A stretch of 64,000 nt of DNA from Chitinophaga nivalis (GTDB lineage: Bacteria; Bacteroidota; Bacteroidia; Chitinophagales; Chitinophagaceae): positions 8,172,087-8,236,086 of the forward strand of contig NZ_JAPDNR010000001.1 in the NCBI RefSeq assembly GCF_025989125.1, in the 5' to 3' direction. The notes beneath the pieces were generated by a model. That model was not told where the DNA came from. It saw nothing but the letters and a program-made list of their open reading frames with translations, and searched no databases. The translations under genes were made by a program, and so were the position numbers. Below, piece by piece: positions 1 to 9,218 of this stretch (position 1 is the stretch's first letter; every line of letters begins with the position of its first letter).

Positions 1-602
1 AACAATACCCGCAGCTCAAAACTGTTAACCATTTTACGCCATTTGGCCACTTTGCCGTTGTACACCGGATCGCCACTGAAATCACTGCCGTTGGCAAACA
101 GTTGGTCTGCTTCATCCAGCGATGCCAGGATGCCCAGCAATACTTCTTTCTGCGTATTATATGCCGGCTGAATAACACCCGCTTCACCCTTCAATGCATC
201 CTTGTAAGGGATATCTCCTACCTGCATGGTCAGGTGATAAAACTTCCAGGCGCTGATGAAATTCCCCAACGCTTTATAGGTGTTGCGGGATTTTTCATCC
301 GGCGCAAAGCTGATCATCTTTTCCACATTATTCAATACCAACAGGTTGCTATAACTGATGCGCCCGAATTTATTGTATTGATTCGCTTCCTGATTTTCCG
401 ACCAGGATATATATTTCCCCAGCAACGCGTGCTGCATGAATGACTTGGTTTGTCCCAGGTCACCGCGGGTGATATCCAGGATCAACCGGGTAGCCAGCAT
501 GGGCGACGTTACTGTAACCGGCTTGTCGGGATTGGTATTGATTTCATCAAACTTGGAACATCCCGCAGCTGTAAGCAATAAAAACAGATATATCTTTTTC
601 AT
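1..602 (-). CDS. SusD/RagB-family outer-membrane lipoprotein (3' part outside window)
   Basis: This frame is open from an ATG at 602 down to base 1, so the C-terminus lies outside the window. About 200 codons are visible. The protein starts MKKIYLFLLLTAAGC, a type II signal peptide with the lipidated Cys at residue 15, followed by SKFDEINTNP, the typical start of SusD-like proteins. Later segments such as GNFISAWKFYHLTMQVGDIP and KWRKMVNSFELR match the SusD-like_2 type. SusD proteins cap the SusC channel and bind the glycan or peptide at the cell surface. It starts 11 nt beyond the susC stop, so the two genes are co-transcribed. The substrate cannot be told from this fragment. Confidence 0.9.
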   Translation of the reverse strand, partial: MKKIYLFLLLTAAGCSKFDEINTNPDKPVTVTSPMLATRLILDITRGDLGQTKSFMQHALLGKYISWSENQEANQYNKFGRISYSNLLVLNNVEKMISFAPDEKSRNTYKALGNFISAWKFYHLTMQVGDIPYKDALKGEAGVIQPAYNTQKEVLLGILASLDEADQLFANGSDFSGDPVYNGKVAKWRKMVNSFELRVL

Positions 603-613
603 GAAAATGCTGG

Positions 614-3600
614 TTAAAAAGTAAGTTTAAAATCCACGCCTACATATCGTACAGCCGGCGACGTTACATCATCACTGGCGCCATCCGGATCGGCAAATTT
701 ATAGGCCTTGGTCCAGAGGAAAACATTCTGTCCGGTCAGGGCTACTGCAGCAGAACGGGCACCTACACGACGGGCCAGCGCAGCCGGTACCCGGTAAGCT
801 ACCGACAGTTCCCGCACCTTGATGAAAGTCGCATCCTGCGTACCGGCAGCGGTGCCGCCGCGGAATTTGCGGGCATACATCTGGTAGGAAACATTTTTAT
901 CATTGGCAGCATATACCCGGTCATCTTTCAGGATATTACCATACTTATCATAATCCACACTACCGGATATGATCTTCACTCCATCTGCTACAAAAGATTT
1001 GTTTTTATTCACTACTTCATCATAACGCCAGGAGTTATCTGAATCAGGATGAGAACCGGTATCCCACAATTTATCATAGATATAGTTATACAGGATACCA
1101 CCTACCCTGCCATCCAACCCAACGGTAAAAGTGAAATTGCGGTAACGGAAGCTGTTGGTCAGGCCCCATACCCAGCTGGGATCTTTGTAACCGAGGCGGG
1201 ACTGATAATCGCTTCTCACAGGTAAACCAGCGCCACGGATAATCAGGTTACCAGCGCCATCTTTTAACCAATCGGTATCTGCATAGGCATCTGTTCTGCT
1301 ACCTACCCGCGTCCACAGGTTGTCTTTGGAACGCACCGCATCCAGTGATTTATAATACTGATGAGAAGCAGACCAGTTCAGGGTTACATCCCACTGGAAG
1401 TTTTTGCGCTGTACCGGCGTTGCATCCAGGGTTACTTCCAGCCCTCTCCGTACATATGTTTCATTGATATTCACCAATGCGGTATCAAATCCGGCAGCCT
1501 GGGATATCAGTGATTTCTGCTGTACGTTATAAATGTATTTGTTATAGTAGGTAACGTCGGCGCGTAAACGTTTTTTCATGAAATACGCTGCCGTACCCAC
1601 TTCCCAGGTACGTTCCGTACGTGGCTTAATATTATTGTTGATAATGGTTCTGGGATAGGACGCAGAATTGTTGCCGCCCCAGTCGCCTACTGTGGTATTA
1701 TACAAAGTGTTGTTGGCATAAATACCCAGGTCCACTTTGGATACGGCCCAGGAACCACGCACCTTCCAGAAGTCAAACCAATTAGGCAGTTTGATAAATT
1801 CAGACATTACCACACTACTACCTACTGAAGGGTAAAAATAGGAACGGGTAGCAGCAGGTAAAGTAGAAGTCCAGTCGTTACGACCGGTTACATCGGCAAA
1901 GATTTTATTTTTCCAGTTCACGGTGACCTTTCCGAACAAGCTGTTCACCTGTTTTTTATAGGTATAGAAATCCACATCCGGCCGTTCTACAGAAGCAGCG
2001 AGTGAATAAAATCCGGGTACCGAAATACCGTTACGGGTAGTGGCTTTCAGCCTTTCATCACGCAGAAAATAAATCGTACCACCAGCTAATCCATCTATAT
2101 TAAAATCACCCACTTTTCTTTCGATGCTGAACAACAGGTCATTGTTAATACTATAACCAGATTTATTGTCTTTCATATACATCCCTTTCGCATTCCAGCC
2201 ACGGGTAGCATTGATGCCAATCGGATTACGTTTGGTTTCATTGTTGTTGTAATAATCCAACCCGCTACGCAGCATCAGTTTGGCGCCTTTGAAAATTTTA
2301 TAGGAAGCAGAAAGACTTGCATTCAGCATATTCTGGTCGATACCATTCAGCTTTTCGTAAGCCATCAGGTAAGGGTTGTCGTACCAGGCATTGTAGTTCC
2401 AGTTTTGTTTTTCGTGTGGTACCAGCCAGTAATCGCGGTAGTCGCGGATATCATACTCGGGGCCTGTCCACATGAGGAGATTATAAATATATCCCTGGTC
2501 GTTATAGCCTTTTCCATTTACCTGTGGTGTGATACGCTTGTTGTATCCCATATGGCTCTCCATCGTGAATTTATCACTTACTTTCAGTTCTCCGCCCAGG
2601 GTGAAAGTAGTCATATTCAGTTTGGCGTTGGGGTATTGTCCTTTGTTGTACACATGCGACAATGATGCCCGGAAGCTGCCATGCTCGCCGGTTTGCGCCA
2701 CACTCACGTTGTTGTTGGTGACCAGTCCCGGCTCCAGGAAATGCTGGAGGTTGTTTTTTCCTTTAGACGTCAGTTCCGCGTTTTCCATTTGTTTGGTCAG
2801 CGGATTCCATTGATCAGCCATCACGCCGGCATCCAGCCGGGCGCCCCACACATAATCCGTAGGACTGTAATTACCATTCAGGCCGGCGCTGTAGGCAGTC
2901 TGTACTTTGGGTAAAGCCAGAAAGCCTGCTGCAAACATGGTGTTACTATTGACTGTTACGGTGAGACCTTTGCTGTCTGCTCCTTTTTTGGTGACGATAA
3001 TAATCGCACCATTACCACCACGGGCACCATATAATGCTGCTGCCGTAGCGCCTTTCAGCACATCCATACTTTGAATATCATCCGGGCTGATATCGCGTAA
3101 AGACATGGAAGCATAAGGAATACCATCTATTACCAGCAACGGATTTTCGCCTCTTAATTCCAGGGTAGGCTTCTCAAAAAATTCCGTGCTGTTTTTCACC
3201 ACCAACCCCGATACTTTACCGGTAAGTGATGTAGCAATATCTACGCCCTTTACGGTTTGTACAGCATCGCCTCCTATTTTCTGTACGGCATAACCCAGTG
3301 ATTTTTCTTCGCGTTTAATACCCAGTGCCGTTACCACCACTTCACTCAATGCCCTTTTTTCTTCTACCAGGGATACCTGCAGTTGCGTACGGTTGTTGAG
3401 TGTGATTTCCTGTTGCTGATAACCGATAAAACTAAATACCAGTATAGCATTTTCCGGTACTTCGCGGATCACAAAAGTACCGTTGGCAGTAGTTACCGCG
3501 CCGGTGGCAGTACCTTTGACATGCACAGTTACACCTGGTAAAGGCGTACCGGTAGCCGCATCCGTTACCGTGCCTTGTACGGTTTGTGCTGCTACTACTG

Positions 3601-3979
3601 CGGTAGTCAAATTATCTGCCGACTTGCTGGTCGCCGGTACTGGTGGAACCACAGCAGACTTGATCACATAAAACCGGTCGCTGGTTTTAACGGCTGTCAG
3701 ACCAAAAGGTTGCAGGTACATATTCAGTGCCGGGTCGATACCTTTGGCCCGGATATTATCCTGTTGCTGCGGGCTGATTTTTTTATCTTTCAGCAAAGCG
3801 GCATTATAGCTAAAGCGCACGCCCATATTAGCTTCCAGATTACTCAAAAAAATACTGAGCGGCATGTCATCTGCCTGAGGATATAAACTTTCTACTGTTT
3901 TTTGCGTAGCAGCATAAGCGGGAGTACTGGCAATAGCATACCCCAGCATCATGGCGACGCCGAATCGTAGTTTTCTCAT
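614..3979 (-). CDS. SusC/RagA-family TonB-dependent receptor with N-terminal STN domain
   Basis: At 1121 residues this is full length for SusC-type outer-membrane transporters. In order it has a signal peptide (about 1-24), an STN secretin/TonB short domain (about 40-110), a carboxypeptidase-regulatory-like domain (about 134-220, starting VQGTVTDAATGTPLPGV), a TonB plug (about 225-335, with VVVTALGIKREEKSLGY and GGNGAIIIVTKKG), and a beta-barrel to the C-terminus (RYVGVDFKLTF). The STN domain marks transducer-type receptors that signal through a FecR anti-sigma factor, and fecR and sigma genes lie just upstream. SusC takes up bulky nutrients (glycans or peptides) with SusD using TonB energy; the substrate is not evident. 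Confidence 0.95.
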   Translation of the reverse strand: MRKLRFGVAMMLGYAIASTPAYAATQKTVESLYPQADDMPLSIFLSNLEANMGVRFSYNAALLKDKKISPQQQDNIRAKGIDPALNMYLQPFGLTAVKTSDRFYVIKSAVVPPVPATSKSADNLTTAVVAAQTVQGTVTDAATGTPLPGVTVHVKGTATGAVTTANGTFVIREVPENAILVFSFIGYQQQEITLNNRTQLQVSLVEEKRALSEVVVTALGIKREEKSLGYAVQKIGGDAVQTVKGVDIATSLTGKVSGLVVKNSTEFFEKPTLELRGENPLLVIDGIPYASMSLRDISPDDIQSMDVLKGATAAALYGARGGNGAIIIVTKKGADSKGLTVTVNSNTMFAAGFLALPKVQTAYSAGLNGNYSPTDYVWGARLDAGVMADQWNPLTKQMENAELTSKGKNNLQHFLEPGLVTNNNVSVAQTGEHGSFRASLSHVYNKGQYPNAKLNMTTFTLGGELKVSDKFTMESHMGYNKRITPQVNGKGYNDQGYIYNLLMWTGPEYDIRDYRDYWLVPHEKQNWNYNAWYDNPYLMAYEKLNGIDQNMLNASLSASYKIFKGAKLMLRSGLDYYNNNETKRNPIGINATRGWNAKGMYMKDNKSGYSINNDLLFSIERKVGDFNIDGLAGGTIYFLRDERLKATTRNGISVPGFYSLAASVERPDVDFYTYKKQVNSLFGKVTVNWKNKIFADVTGRNDWTSTLPAATRSYFYPSVGSSVVMSEFIKLPNWFDFWKVRGSWAVSKVDLGIYANNTLYNTTVGDWGGNNSASYPRTIINNNIKPRTERTWEVGTAAYFMKKRLRADVTYYNKYIYNVQQKSLISQAAGFDTALVNINETYVRRGLEVTLDATPVQRKNFQWDVTLNWSASHQYYKSLDAVRSKDNLWTRVGSRTDAYADTDWLKDGAGNLIIRGAGLPVRSDYQSRLGYKDPSWVWGLTNSFRYRNFTFTVGLDGRVGGILYNYIYDKLWDTGSHPDSDNSWRYDEVVNKNKSFVADGVKIISGSVDYDKYGNILKDDRVYAANDKNVSYQMYARKFRGGTAAGTQDATFIKVRELSVAYRVPAALARRVGARSAAVALTGQNVFLWTKAYKFADPDGASDDVTSPAVRYVGVDFKLTF

Positions 3980-4013
3980 GGGTGATGGTTGATTAAATTA
4001 AACCGGGATGTGA

Positions 4014-4979
4014 TTACTGTTTATGTAAAAAAATTGAATCTGCTTTCATTGTTCTTTTCAAATTAAATGACTGCTCCAGTGTTTCCATCGCTTTGTCCGG
4101 ATCTGTTGACGATAAATATCCGGTGAAATACAGGTCGGCAGGCGTTATCTGCTCAAATACCAGCGTATAGCCGTAGTGTGTTTTTATATAGCTTGCAACA
4201 GCTGACAGTTTTTCATTTTTAAATGCCCTGAAATTATTTTTCCAGGCAGTAAAGAAGAGGGTATCTGCTTTTTCCTTACGCAGCAACCGGCTCTTTTTAT
4301 CCAGGCTGGCCATTTCCCCTGGCTGCAGTAACATAGGAGGTGCTGCGGCCATTTCCACTTTCACACTGCCTTTGTTGAGTACAACCTGTGTATGTCCGGG
4401 TGTGGTGCATACATTGAATTCAGTACCCAATACCTTTATCTGCAGGTCATTTCCGGCTGTTACCGTAAACACTTTACCAGCAGCAGGCGCCACAGAAAAG
4501 AAGGCTTCTCCGTTCAGCTGCACGGTTCTGGTTTTTTTATTGAAGCCGGCGGCCACCTGTAATACGGCGCCTTTGTTCAGCTGTACAACTGTACCATCCG
4601 GTAAGGTGATGGTACGTACCGCCATTCCTTCATTTTTATACAAAGTACCAGCAGCACCGGGTTGCACGATCCAGTAGGTAACGGCTGCCAGTACCATCAG
4701 GATGGTAACGGCAGCGGCTATCCGCCATACAGGAAAGCGTTTATACACGACGTTATCTGCCGGTGCATCCGCAGCCAATATATTTTCCAGCACGGCGTCG
4801 GCCTGCGCTGCCGGCATTTCCGGCCAGCTATCCTGGTTTTCAAGGTCGCTGATCAGGGGCAAGGCTTCGTCCGAAGTGGCCGTGTCCAGGTATTCCTTTA
4901 ACTGCGCCTTTTCAGCAGGCGTACAGGTTCCTGCCGCCAGCTTTATAAACAGTTTCCGGATATGTTGCTTGTCTGCCAT
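4014..4979 (-). CDS. FecR-family anti-sigma factor
   Basis: The start at 4979 (MADKQHIRKLFIKLAAGTCT) is preferred over an in-frame ATG eight codons upstream, because family members begin with this helix. The product of about 321 residues has an N-terminal cytoplasmic sigma-binding region, one membrane segment (RIAAAVTILMVLAAVTYWIV), a periplasmic FecR domain (ITLPDGTVVQLNKGAVL) and a C-terminal DUF4974-like domain (EKLSAVASYIKTHYGYTLVF). It would hold the neighbouring ECF sigma factor inactive until the STN domain of the SusC receptor signals ligand. It lies between the sigma gene and susC, all on the minus strand, which is the standard regulated Sus arrangement. Confidence 0.93.
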   Translation of the reverse strand: MADKQHIRKLFIKLAAGTCTPAEKAQLKEYLDTATSDEALPLISDLENQDSWPEMPAAQADAVLENILAADAPADNVVYKRFPVWRIAAAVTILMVLAAVTYWIVQPGAAGTLYKNEGMAVRTITLPDGTVVQLNKGAVLQVAAGFNKKTRTVQLNGEAFFSVAPAAGKVFTVTAGNDLQIKVLGTEFNVCTTPGHTQVVLNKGSVKVEMAAAPPMLLQPGEMASLDKKSRLLRKEKADTLFFTAWKNNFRAFKNEKLSAVASYIKTHYGYTLVFEQITPADLYFTGYLSSTDPDKAMETLEQSFNLKRTMKADSIFLHKQ

Positions 4980-5061
4980 AAGTACCTGTAATAAGTAATA
5001 CAATCGTCGGGAGGTAATGTACGATCGGTGAAGAAAAAATATTTTTTTCGGGAGATGATAA

Positions 5062-5640
5062 TCAGGATAATGCTACCATGGCCAGTGCGACGGCCAGTTC
5101 CGCGTGTTTGATCATATATACTTTGATGGCTTTGGAAGCCTTTACCAGCTGATCTTTCACGGTATTGCCGGAAATCCCCAGCTGCACGGCTATTTCCTGG
5201 TTGCTGAGTCCATTGATGCGGCTTAGCCGGAAGATGAGCTGCCGCTGCGGTGGCAGGCTGCTGATAGCACGGGAACGGATGATTTCCAGTTCCTTTACCA
5301 GCAGTATTTTATCAGTGGGTACAGCCGTTTGTGGAGTAGACTCAAAGAAATGCCGACGTATTTTTTCGTCGTGCAATGCTTTTTTCAGATAGTTGAATAC
5401 AAAGTTGCGGGTGGATTTGTAGAGGTATGCCTCCAGAGAACGTGCCGGGTCCAGGGTAGCGCGGTTGATCCAGATCTTCATAAAGATTTCCTGTACGGCT
5501 TCTTCTGCTACATCTGCGGCGGTAGTAAGTTTGATGGTATAGCCATATACAAGGTTCCTGTACCGTTGATACAGGAGCCGGAAAGCTTGTTGATTACCCT
5601 GTATGATCTGTTCACATATCAGCTTATCATCATTGTTCAT
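5062..5640 (-). CDS. ECF sigma-70 family RNA polymerase sigma factor (FecI-like)
   Basis: The chosen start (MNNDDKLICEQI, at 5640) gives 192 residues. The longer frame to 5703 is unlikely because a good promoter -7 box (TAATTTTG, 5701-5708 minus) would place the transcript start near 5694, downstream of that ATG. Region 2 is visible as FRLLYQRYRNLVYGYTIKL followed by AEEAVQEIFMKIW. Region 4 is LPPQRQLIFRLSRINGLSNQ with the helix-turn-helix EIAVQLGISGNTVKDQL. This is a Bacteroidota Sus-type ECF sigma factor; it probably drives the fecR-susC-susD genes that follow. Region 4 is followed by a short hydrophobic tail. Confidence 0.93.
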   Translation of the reverse strand: MNNDDKLICEQIIQGNQQAFRLLYQRYRNLVYGYTIKLTTAADVAEEAVQEIFMKIWINRATLDPARSLEAYLYKSTRNFVFNYLKKALHDEKIRRHFFESTPQTAVPTDKILLVKELEIIRSRAISSLPPQRQLIFRLSRINGLSNQEIAVQLGISGNTVKDQLVKASKAIKVYMIKHAELAVALAMVALS

Positions 5641-5700
5641 ACTGCAGGAAATTCCATTGATCACTAAAAATACAATAATCTGCTTAAGTGTCAAGAGGCG

Positions 5701-5708
5701 CAAAATTA
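5701..5708 (-). promoter_or_regulatory. Probable -7 box of the ECF sigma gene
   Basis: On the minus strand it reads TAATTTTG, a full match to the Bacteroidota TAnnTTTG box. It supports the downstream start codon at 5640. Confidence 0.5.
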
Positions 5709-5740
5709 GCAGCAGTATATTAACTCATTATTAAGTCTGC

Positions 5741-6388
5741 CTACATATTCTTTAATTCTTCCTGGCTAACGATTTTATATCCTGTTTTAGGTACATCAAA
5801 ATAAGAAGCGGGAATCGGGAACAACTCTACTTTAGTAGCGATCACCCGTGTTTTGGCGCCTGTTTTTGTCACGATTTCAAATTCCAGGGGAATGCCTTTC
5901 AGGTTGACGAAACGGCGGTTATACTGTTTGTTTTCCGGTACCAGATCGGTGGCATAGAATACCTCAAAGGTTTGTCCGTCCGGCATGGTGCCAATGGCTT
6001 TTCTGCAGTCGTAACCGGCTATATTTTTGGTGACCGGCTGATCGCTGAACTGTATGTTCTCGTATTGTTTCAGTTCTTTTTCATATTGTTCCTTACCTGC
6101 ACGGATCAAATATTTGGTGCCATGCTGATCGATGAGGGTGGTGAGGGATTCCTCTTTACTGTTGATCAGATAGGTGTAGTGTACAATATTGAAGTTCATA
6201 TCAATACGGCTCAAAGGGCCGCGCATGTACTGCGTGAAGGTGCTGCCTTCCAGCATCGCATCCATCTGGAGCTGTTCCGGCGGCAATTCCATTTTATAGA
6301 TAATCTTGGCATCGGAAACAGTACGCTGTGCCAGCAGGGAACTGGTAAGGCATAAAAAGATAAACGTCAAAAACAACCGGTATGACAT
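5741..6388 (-). CDS. Secreted uncharacterised protein, DUF4412/GLPGLI-like
   Basis: The 215 residues start with a Sec signal peptide ending ...TSSLLAQ, followed by RTVSDAKIIYKMELPPEQ. The rest is a soluble beta-rich domain with a TKNIAGYDCRKAIG segment, which is typical of periplasmic DUF4412/GLPGLI-type proteins of Bacteroidota. No catalytic motif is visible and its role is unknown. It stands alone between the enoyl-CoA hydratase gene and the ECF sigma promoter on the same strand. Confidence 0.7.
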   Translation of the reverse strand: MSYRLFLTFIFLCLTSSLLAQRTVSDAKIIYKMELPPEQLQMDAMLEGSTFTQYMRGPLSRIDMNFNIVHYTYLINSKEESLTTLIDQHGTKYLIRAGKEQYEKELKQYENIQFSDQPVTKNIAGYDCRKAIGTMPDGQTFEVFYATDLVPENKQYNRRFVNLKGIPLEFEIVTKTGAKTRVIATKVELFPIPASYFDVPKTGYKIVSQEELKNM

Positions 6389-6433
6389 ATGTGGTGTATT
6401 AATTCAGGCTGGCAGCTGGTGTATTTCAACAAA

Positions 6434-7213
6434 CTACCAGGTCAATTTTTCTTTATTTAAAAAAGCGGCAATACCCCGTTTGCAATCCTCATGTCCGCGG
6501 GTTTGGGCATTCAGTGTAGCTGCGTGCGCCAACCCTTCTGACAATGGAAGGTCCAACACCGTGCCAATCAATTGTTTGGTAACGTTCAGGGAGTGTGCAG
6601 AAGTGTCGTTACATAGGCTGGCGGCCACTTTTGCTACATGCGCTGCTATTTCTGCGGCTGGCACTACAGCGGTAATCAAACCATGCTGCGCGGCTTTTTC
6701 GGCAGTAAACAACTTACCGGTCAATAACAGCTCCCTTGCACGTCCCTCTCCTATTTTGCGTACCAGGAATACGGCTACGAGGGCCGGGATAAATCCTATT
6801 TTCACTTCTGTATATCCCATCATTGCTTCCGGTACCACATAACTGAGATCACAGAGGGTTACCAATCCGCATCCACCTGCGATGGCATGTCCTTCTACCT
6901 GGGCAATGACTACTTTATTCAACTGATAAATTTCCTGGAACAGCTGCATGAGTTCCCGGGAATCGGCCAGGTTTTCTTCATAGGTATTTGTTTGCAGCTG
7001 TTGCAGATACTCCAGGTCTGCGCCGGCACAGAAAGCTTCTCCGTTTCCTTTTACTACAATTACTTTTACTCCTTCATCTGCTGCCGCCTTTTTAAATGCC
7101 TGCCGTAATTCGGCTACAAATAATCCATTCAGTGCGTTCCTTTTTTCAGGGCGGTTGAGCGTTATAATAGCAACGCGTTCCGCCACATTATATTGTAGAA
7201 AAGAGAAGTCCAT
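6434..7213 (-). CDS. Enoyl-CoA hydratase/isomerase family protein
   Basis: The start at 7213 (MDFSFLQYNVAERVAIITLN) gives 259 residues, normal for crotonases; a longer frame to 7291 adds unrelated residues. Family signatures are LNRPEKRNALN, the oxyanion-hole segment GEAFCAGADLEYLQQL, VEGHAIAGGCGLVTLCDL and GYTEVKIGFIPALV. The Glu in the YTEVKIGF segment fits one catalytic acid; the second position is less clear. Candidates are 3-hydroxyacyl or methylglutaconyl-CoA chemistry in fatty-acid or leucine breakdown. The neighbours do not decide the substrate. Confidence 0.88.
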   Translation of the reverse strand: MDFSFLQYNVAERVAIITLNRPEKRNALNGLFVAELRQAFKKAAADEGVKVIVVKGNGEAFCAGADLEYLQQLQTNTYEENLADSRELMQLFQEIYQLNKVVIAQVEGHAIAGGCGLVTLCDLSYVVPEAMMGYTEVKIGFIPALVAVFLVRKIGEGRARELLLTGKLFTAEKAAQHGLITAVVPAAEIAAHVAKVAASLCNDTSAHSLNVTKQLIGTVLDLPLSEGLAHAATLNAQTRGHEDCKRGIAAFLNKEKLTW

Positions 7214-7375
7214 GATAAAGAATTGATAATTTAACCAGGCATCTACCCCACAAAAATTACGCATTACCGGGAAGATAGTCAAAAAGATCATTTGTTATGC
7301 TCTCCCGAGTTATCTACCCTGTAATGCGCAACTGATTTTATGGCTTTAGGTGGCAATCTAAGAAAAAAAACACAC

Positions 7376-9046
7376 CTATTTTGTGATCTCTTCAATCACC
7401 TGTCCCACATTACCGCTAGGCATCTGTATGTGCAGCAGTGCAGCGAGGGTAGGTGAAATATCGGTCATACCTACCGTACGGTTGGTTTTACCCGGGTGAA
7501 TGCCCCATCCCATCCATACCAGCGGGATGTGTGCATCATAAGGGTACCATAAACCGTGAGTAGTACCGGTTTTACCGCCATCGATATAACCTGGTGTGAG
7601 TGCGATCTGGATATCACCGCTTCTTTTTGCATTAAAACCGTTGCTCATCATCCGACGCATTGGTTCCGGCAAGGTGGTGGTCATCAAATGGGCGATTGGG
7701 AAAGCATTTGCGATAGCCGGAGATTTCAGCAGTTCAGCAATGATAAACTGCTGGATGTCTGCTTCACTTTTACCCGCCGTAGCAATTGCATCATGATTCA
7801 TCCAGAACTGATAGTTATCTACCGCCTTGATCGCATTATTTACACCAAATTTAGCAGCTACCTGTTTGTTCAGGTCATTCATAGCTGCGCGGTCATCCCA
7901 GGTACCTCCCGGTAATTTATTTTCTTCCATGAAGCCGGGTACGTGAGCGACGCCATGGTCGGCAGTGATGAAGAACAGGTATTGTCCTTTTCCTACTTTG
8001 GCATCCAGGTACTGGAAAAGGGTAGCCAGATCCTGGTCTAAACGCAGGTAGGTATCTTCTGCTTCGATGGAGTTAGGTCCGAACTGGTGACCTACGTAAT
8101 CGGTAGAAGAGAGGCTGATAGCCAGGAAATCGGTTACGCTGCCTTTACCCAGGCTATAGGCTTCCATCGCTTTTTTGGCAAATTCCAGTGTCATGGTGTT
8201 ACCAAAAGGAGAAGCGGCAATAGTACCATTGGCAATGCTGCTCAGGTCATGCGGAAAAGAGCTGTTGTTTACGCCGTTTTTGTAATGGCCTTCATATGGT
8301 TTTTCATCTGCTGTGCTGAGGGTGTAGGTAGACAGCGGATACAGGGTCGTCCACGGCTTGCTGAGGTATTGCTGTGGATATTTCTGGTTATTGAATTCCT
8401 GTGCCCATGTTGGCAGTTCATTCATATAGTAGGTGCTGGTCACCCAGTTGCCGGTGCTGCCATCATACCAGAAAGCAGCGTTGGCGCTATGTCCGGCAGG
8501 CAGGATGGCGCCGCGGTCTTTAATCGCTACACCTACTACTTTGCTTTGAAAATTGTTGGATAACCGCAGCTCATCACCAATGGTGGTTACCAGCATGTTG
8601 CGCGGACTCATTTTACCGGCGGCAGAAGTGCTTCCCACGGTAGTCACAGTGGTATCTTCTGCACAATACATGGTACGTCCGATAATGGGGCTGTACCAGG
8701 TATTACCGATAATGCCGTGTACCGCAGGTACGGAGCCGGTATACACGCAGGTATGGCCGCAGGCAGTGATGGTAGGGGTATAGTTAATCAGGGTATTTTC
8801 GCAGGAGAAACCGTCCTGCAATAATCTTTTAAAGCCACCGGCAGTGTATCTGTTGCCGTAGCGGTACAGGTAATCCCAGCGCATCTGGTCTACCACCACG
8901 CCTACTACTAATTTAGGCCTGGAAGTTGCTTTAGTGGGTTTGGAGGCAGCCTGGTGGTTGAATGCCGCCGGAGAGGTTGCTTTTTGAGCCCAAACAGCCG
9001 GAGCAATCATTAATAGTGCGGCTGTTAAAAGGTAGTTCCGTTTCAT
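7376..9046 (-). CDS. PafA-like alkaline phosphatase (phosphate monoesterase)
   Basis: The 556 residues begin with a signal peptide (cleavage after AVWAQ), so the enzyme is periplasmic or secreted. LVVGVVVDQMRWDYLYRYG carries the first metal-binding Asp (D53). In NYTPTITACGHT, T94 occupies the catalytic Thr position of PafA; the spacing to N115 (GIIGN) and to K176/R178 (IKDRG) fits the phosphate-gripping residues of PafA. ITADHGVAHVPG and TTHGLWYPYDAHIPLV hold the later metal ligands. It should release inorganic phosphate from varied monoesters. Residue correspondences are from memory of PafA, not an alignment. It is divergent from the next gene with its own promoter. Confidence 0.9.
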   Translation of the reverse strand: MKRNYLLTAALLMIAPAVWAQKATSPAAFNHQAASKPTKATSRPKLVVGVVVDQMRWDYLYRYGNRYTAGGFKRLLQDGFSCENTLINYTPTITACGHTCVYTGSVPAVHGIIGNTWYSPIIGRTMYCAEDTTVTTVGSTSAAGKMSPRNMLVTTIGDELRLSNNFQSKVVGVAIKDRGAILPAGHSANAAFWYDGSTGNWVTSTYYMNELPTWAQEFNNQKYPQQYLSKPWTTLYPLSTYTLSTADEKPYEGHYKNGVNNSSFPHDLSSIANGTIAASPFGNTMTLEFAKKAMEAYSLGKGSVTDFLAISLSSTDYVGHQFGPNSIEAEDTYLRLDQDLATLFQYLDAKVGKGQYLFFITADHGVAHVPGFMEENKLPGGTWDDRAAMNDLNKQVAAKFGVNNAIKAVDNYQFWMNHDAIATAGKSEADIQQFIIAELLKSPAIANAFPIAHLMTTTLPEPMRRMMSNGFNAKRSGDIQIALTPGYIDGGKTGTTHGLWYPYDAHIPLVWMGWGIHPGKTNRTVGMTDISPTLAALLHIQMPSGNVGQVIEEITK

Positions 9047-9128
9047 CAGATTGTAATTATTTTAAATGTTCCGTGTAATTTCCGGTAAAGGACCGGTGTT
9101 TCATAGCTGTAATTGCAAAAGATGTGGA

Positions 9129-9136
9129 CAAATGTA
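9129..9136 (-). promoter_or_regulatory. Promoter -7 box of the phosphatase gene
   Basis: It reads TACATTTG on the minus strand, 83 nt before the phosphatase start codon, and fits TAnnTTTG. It lies back to back with the promoter of the divergent gene. Confidence 0.5.
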
Positions 9137-9143
9137 AACCAAG

Positions 9144-9173
9144 TTTACAGAAACTAATATTTTAATACCTTTG
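9144..9173 (+). promoter_or_regulatory. Promoter of the alpha-oxoamine synthase gene
   Basis: TTT at 9144-9146, a 19-nt spacer and TACCTTTG at 9166-9173 match the Bacteroidota sigma-ABfr promoter closely. The expected transcript start is near 9180, giving a leader of about 39 nt. Confidence 0.65.
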
Positions 9174-9218
9174 TGGCCGTTTTTATTGAAAGCAATTAAC
9201 CATTACATAATATAGCGT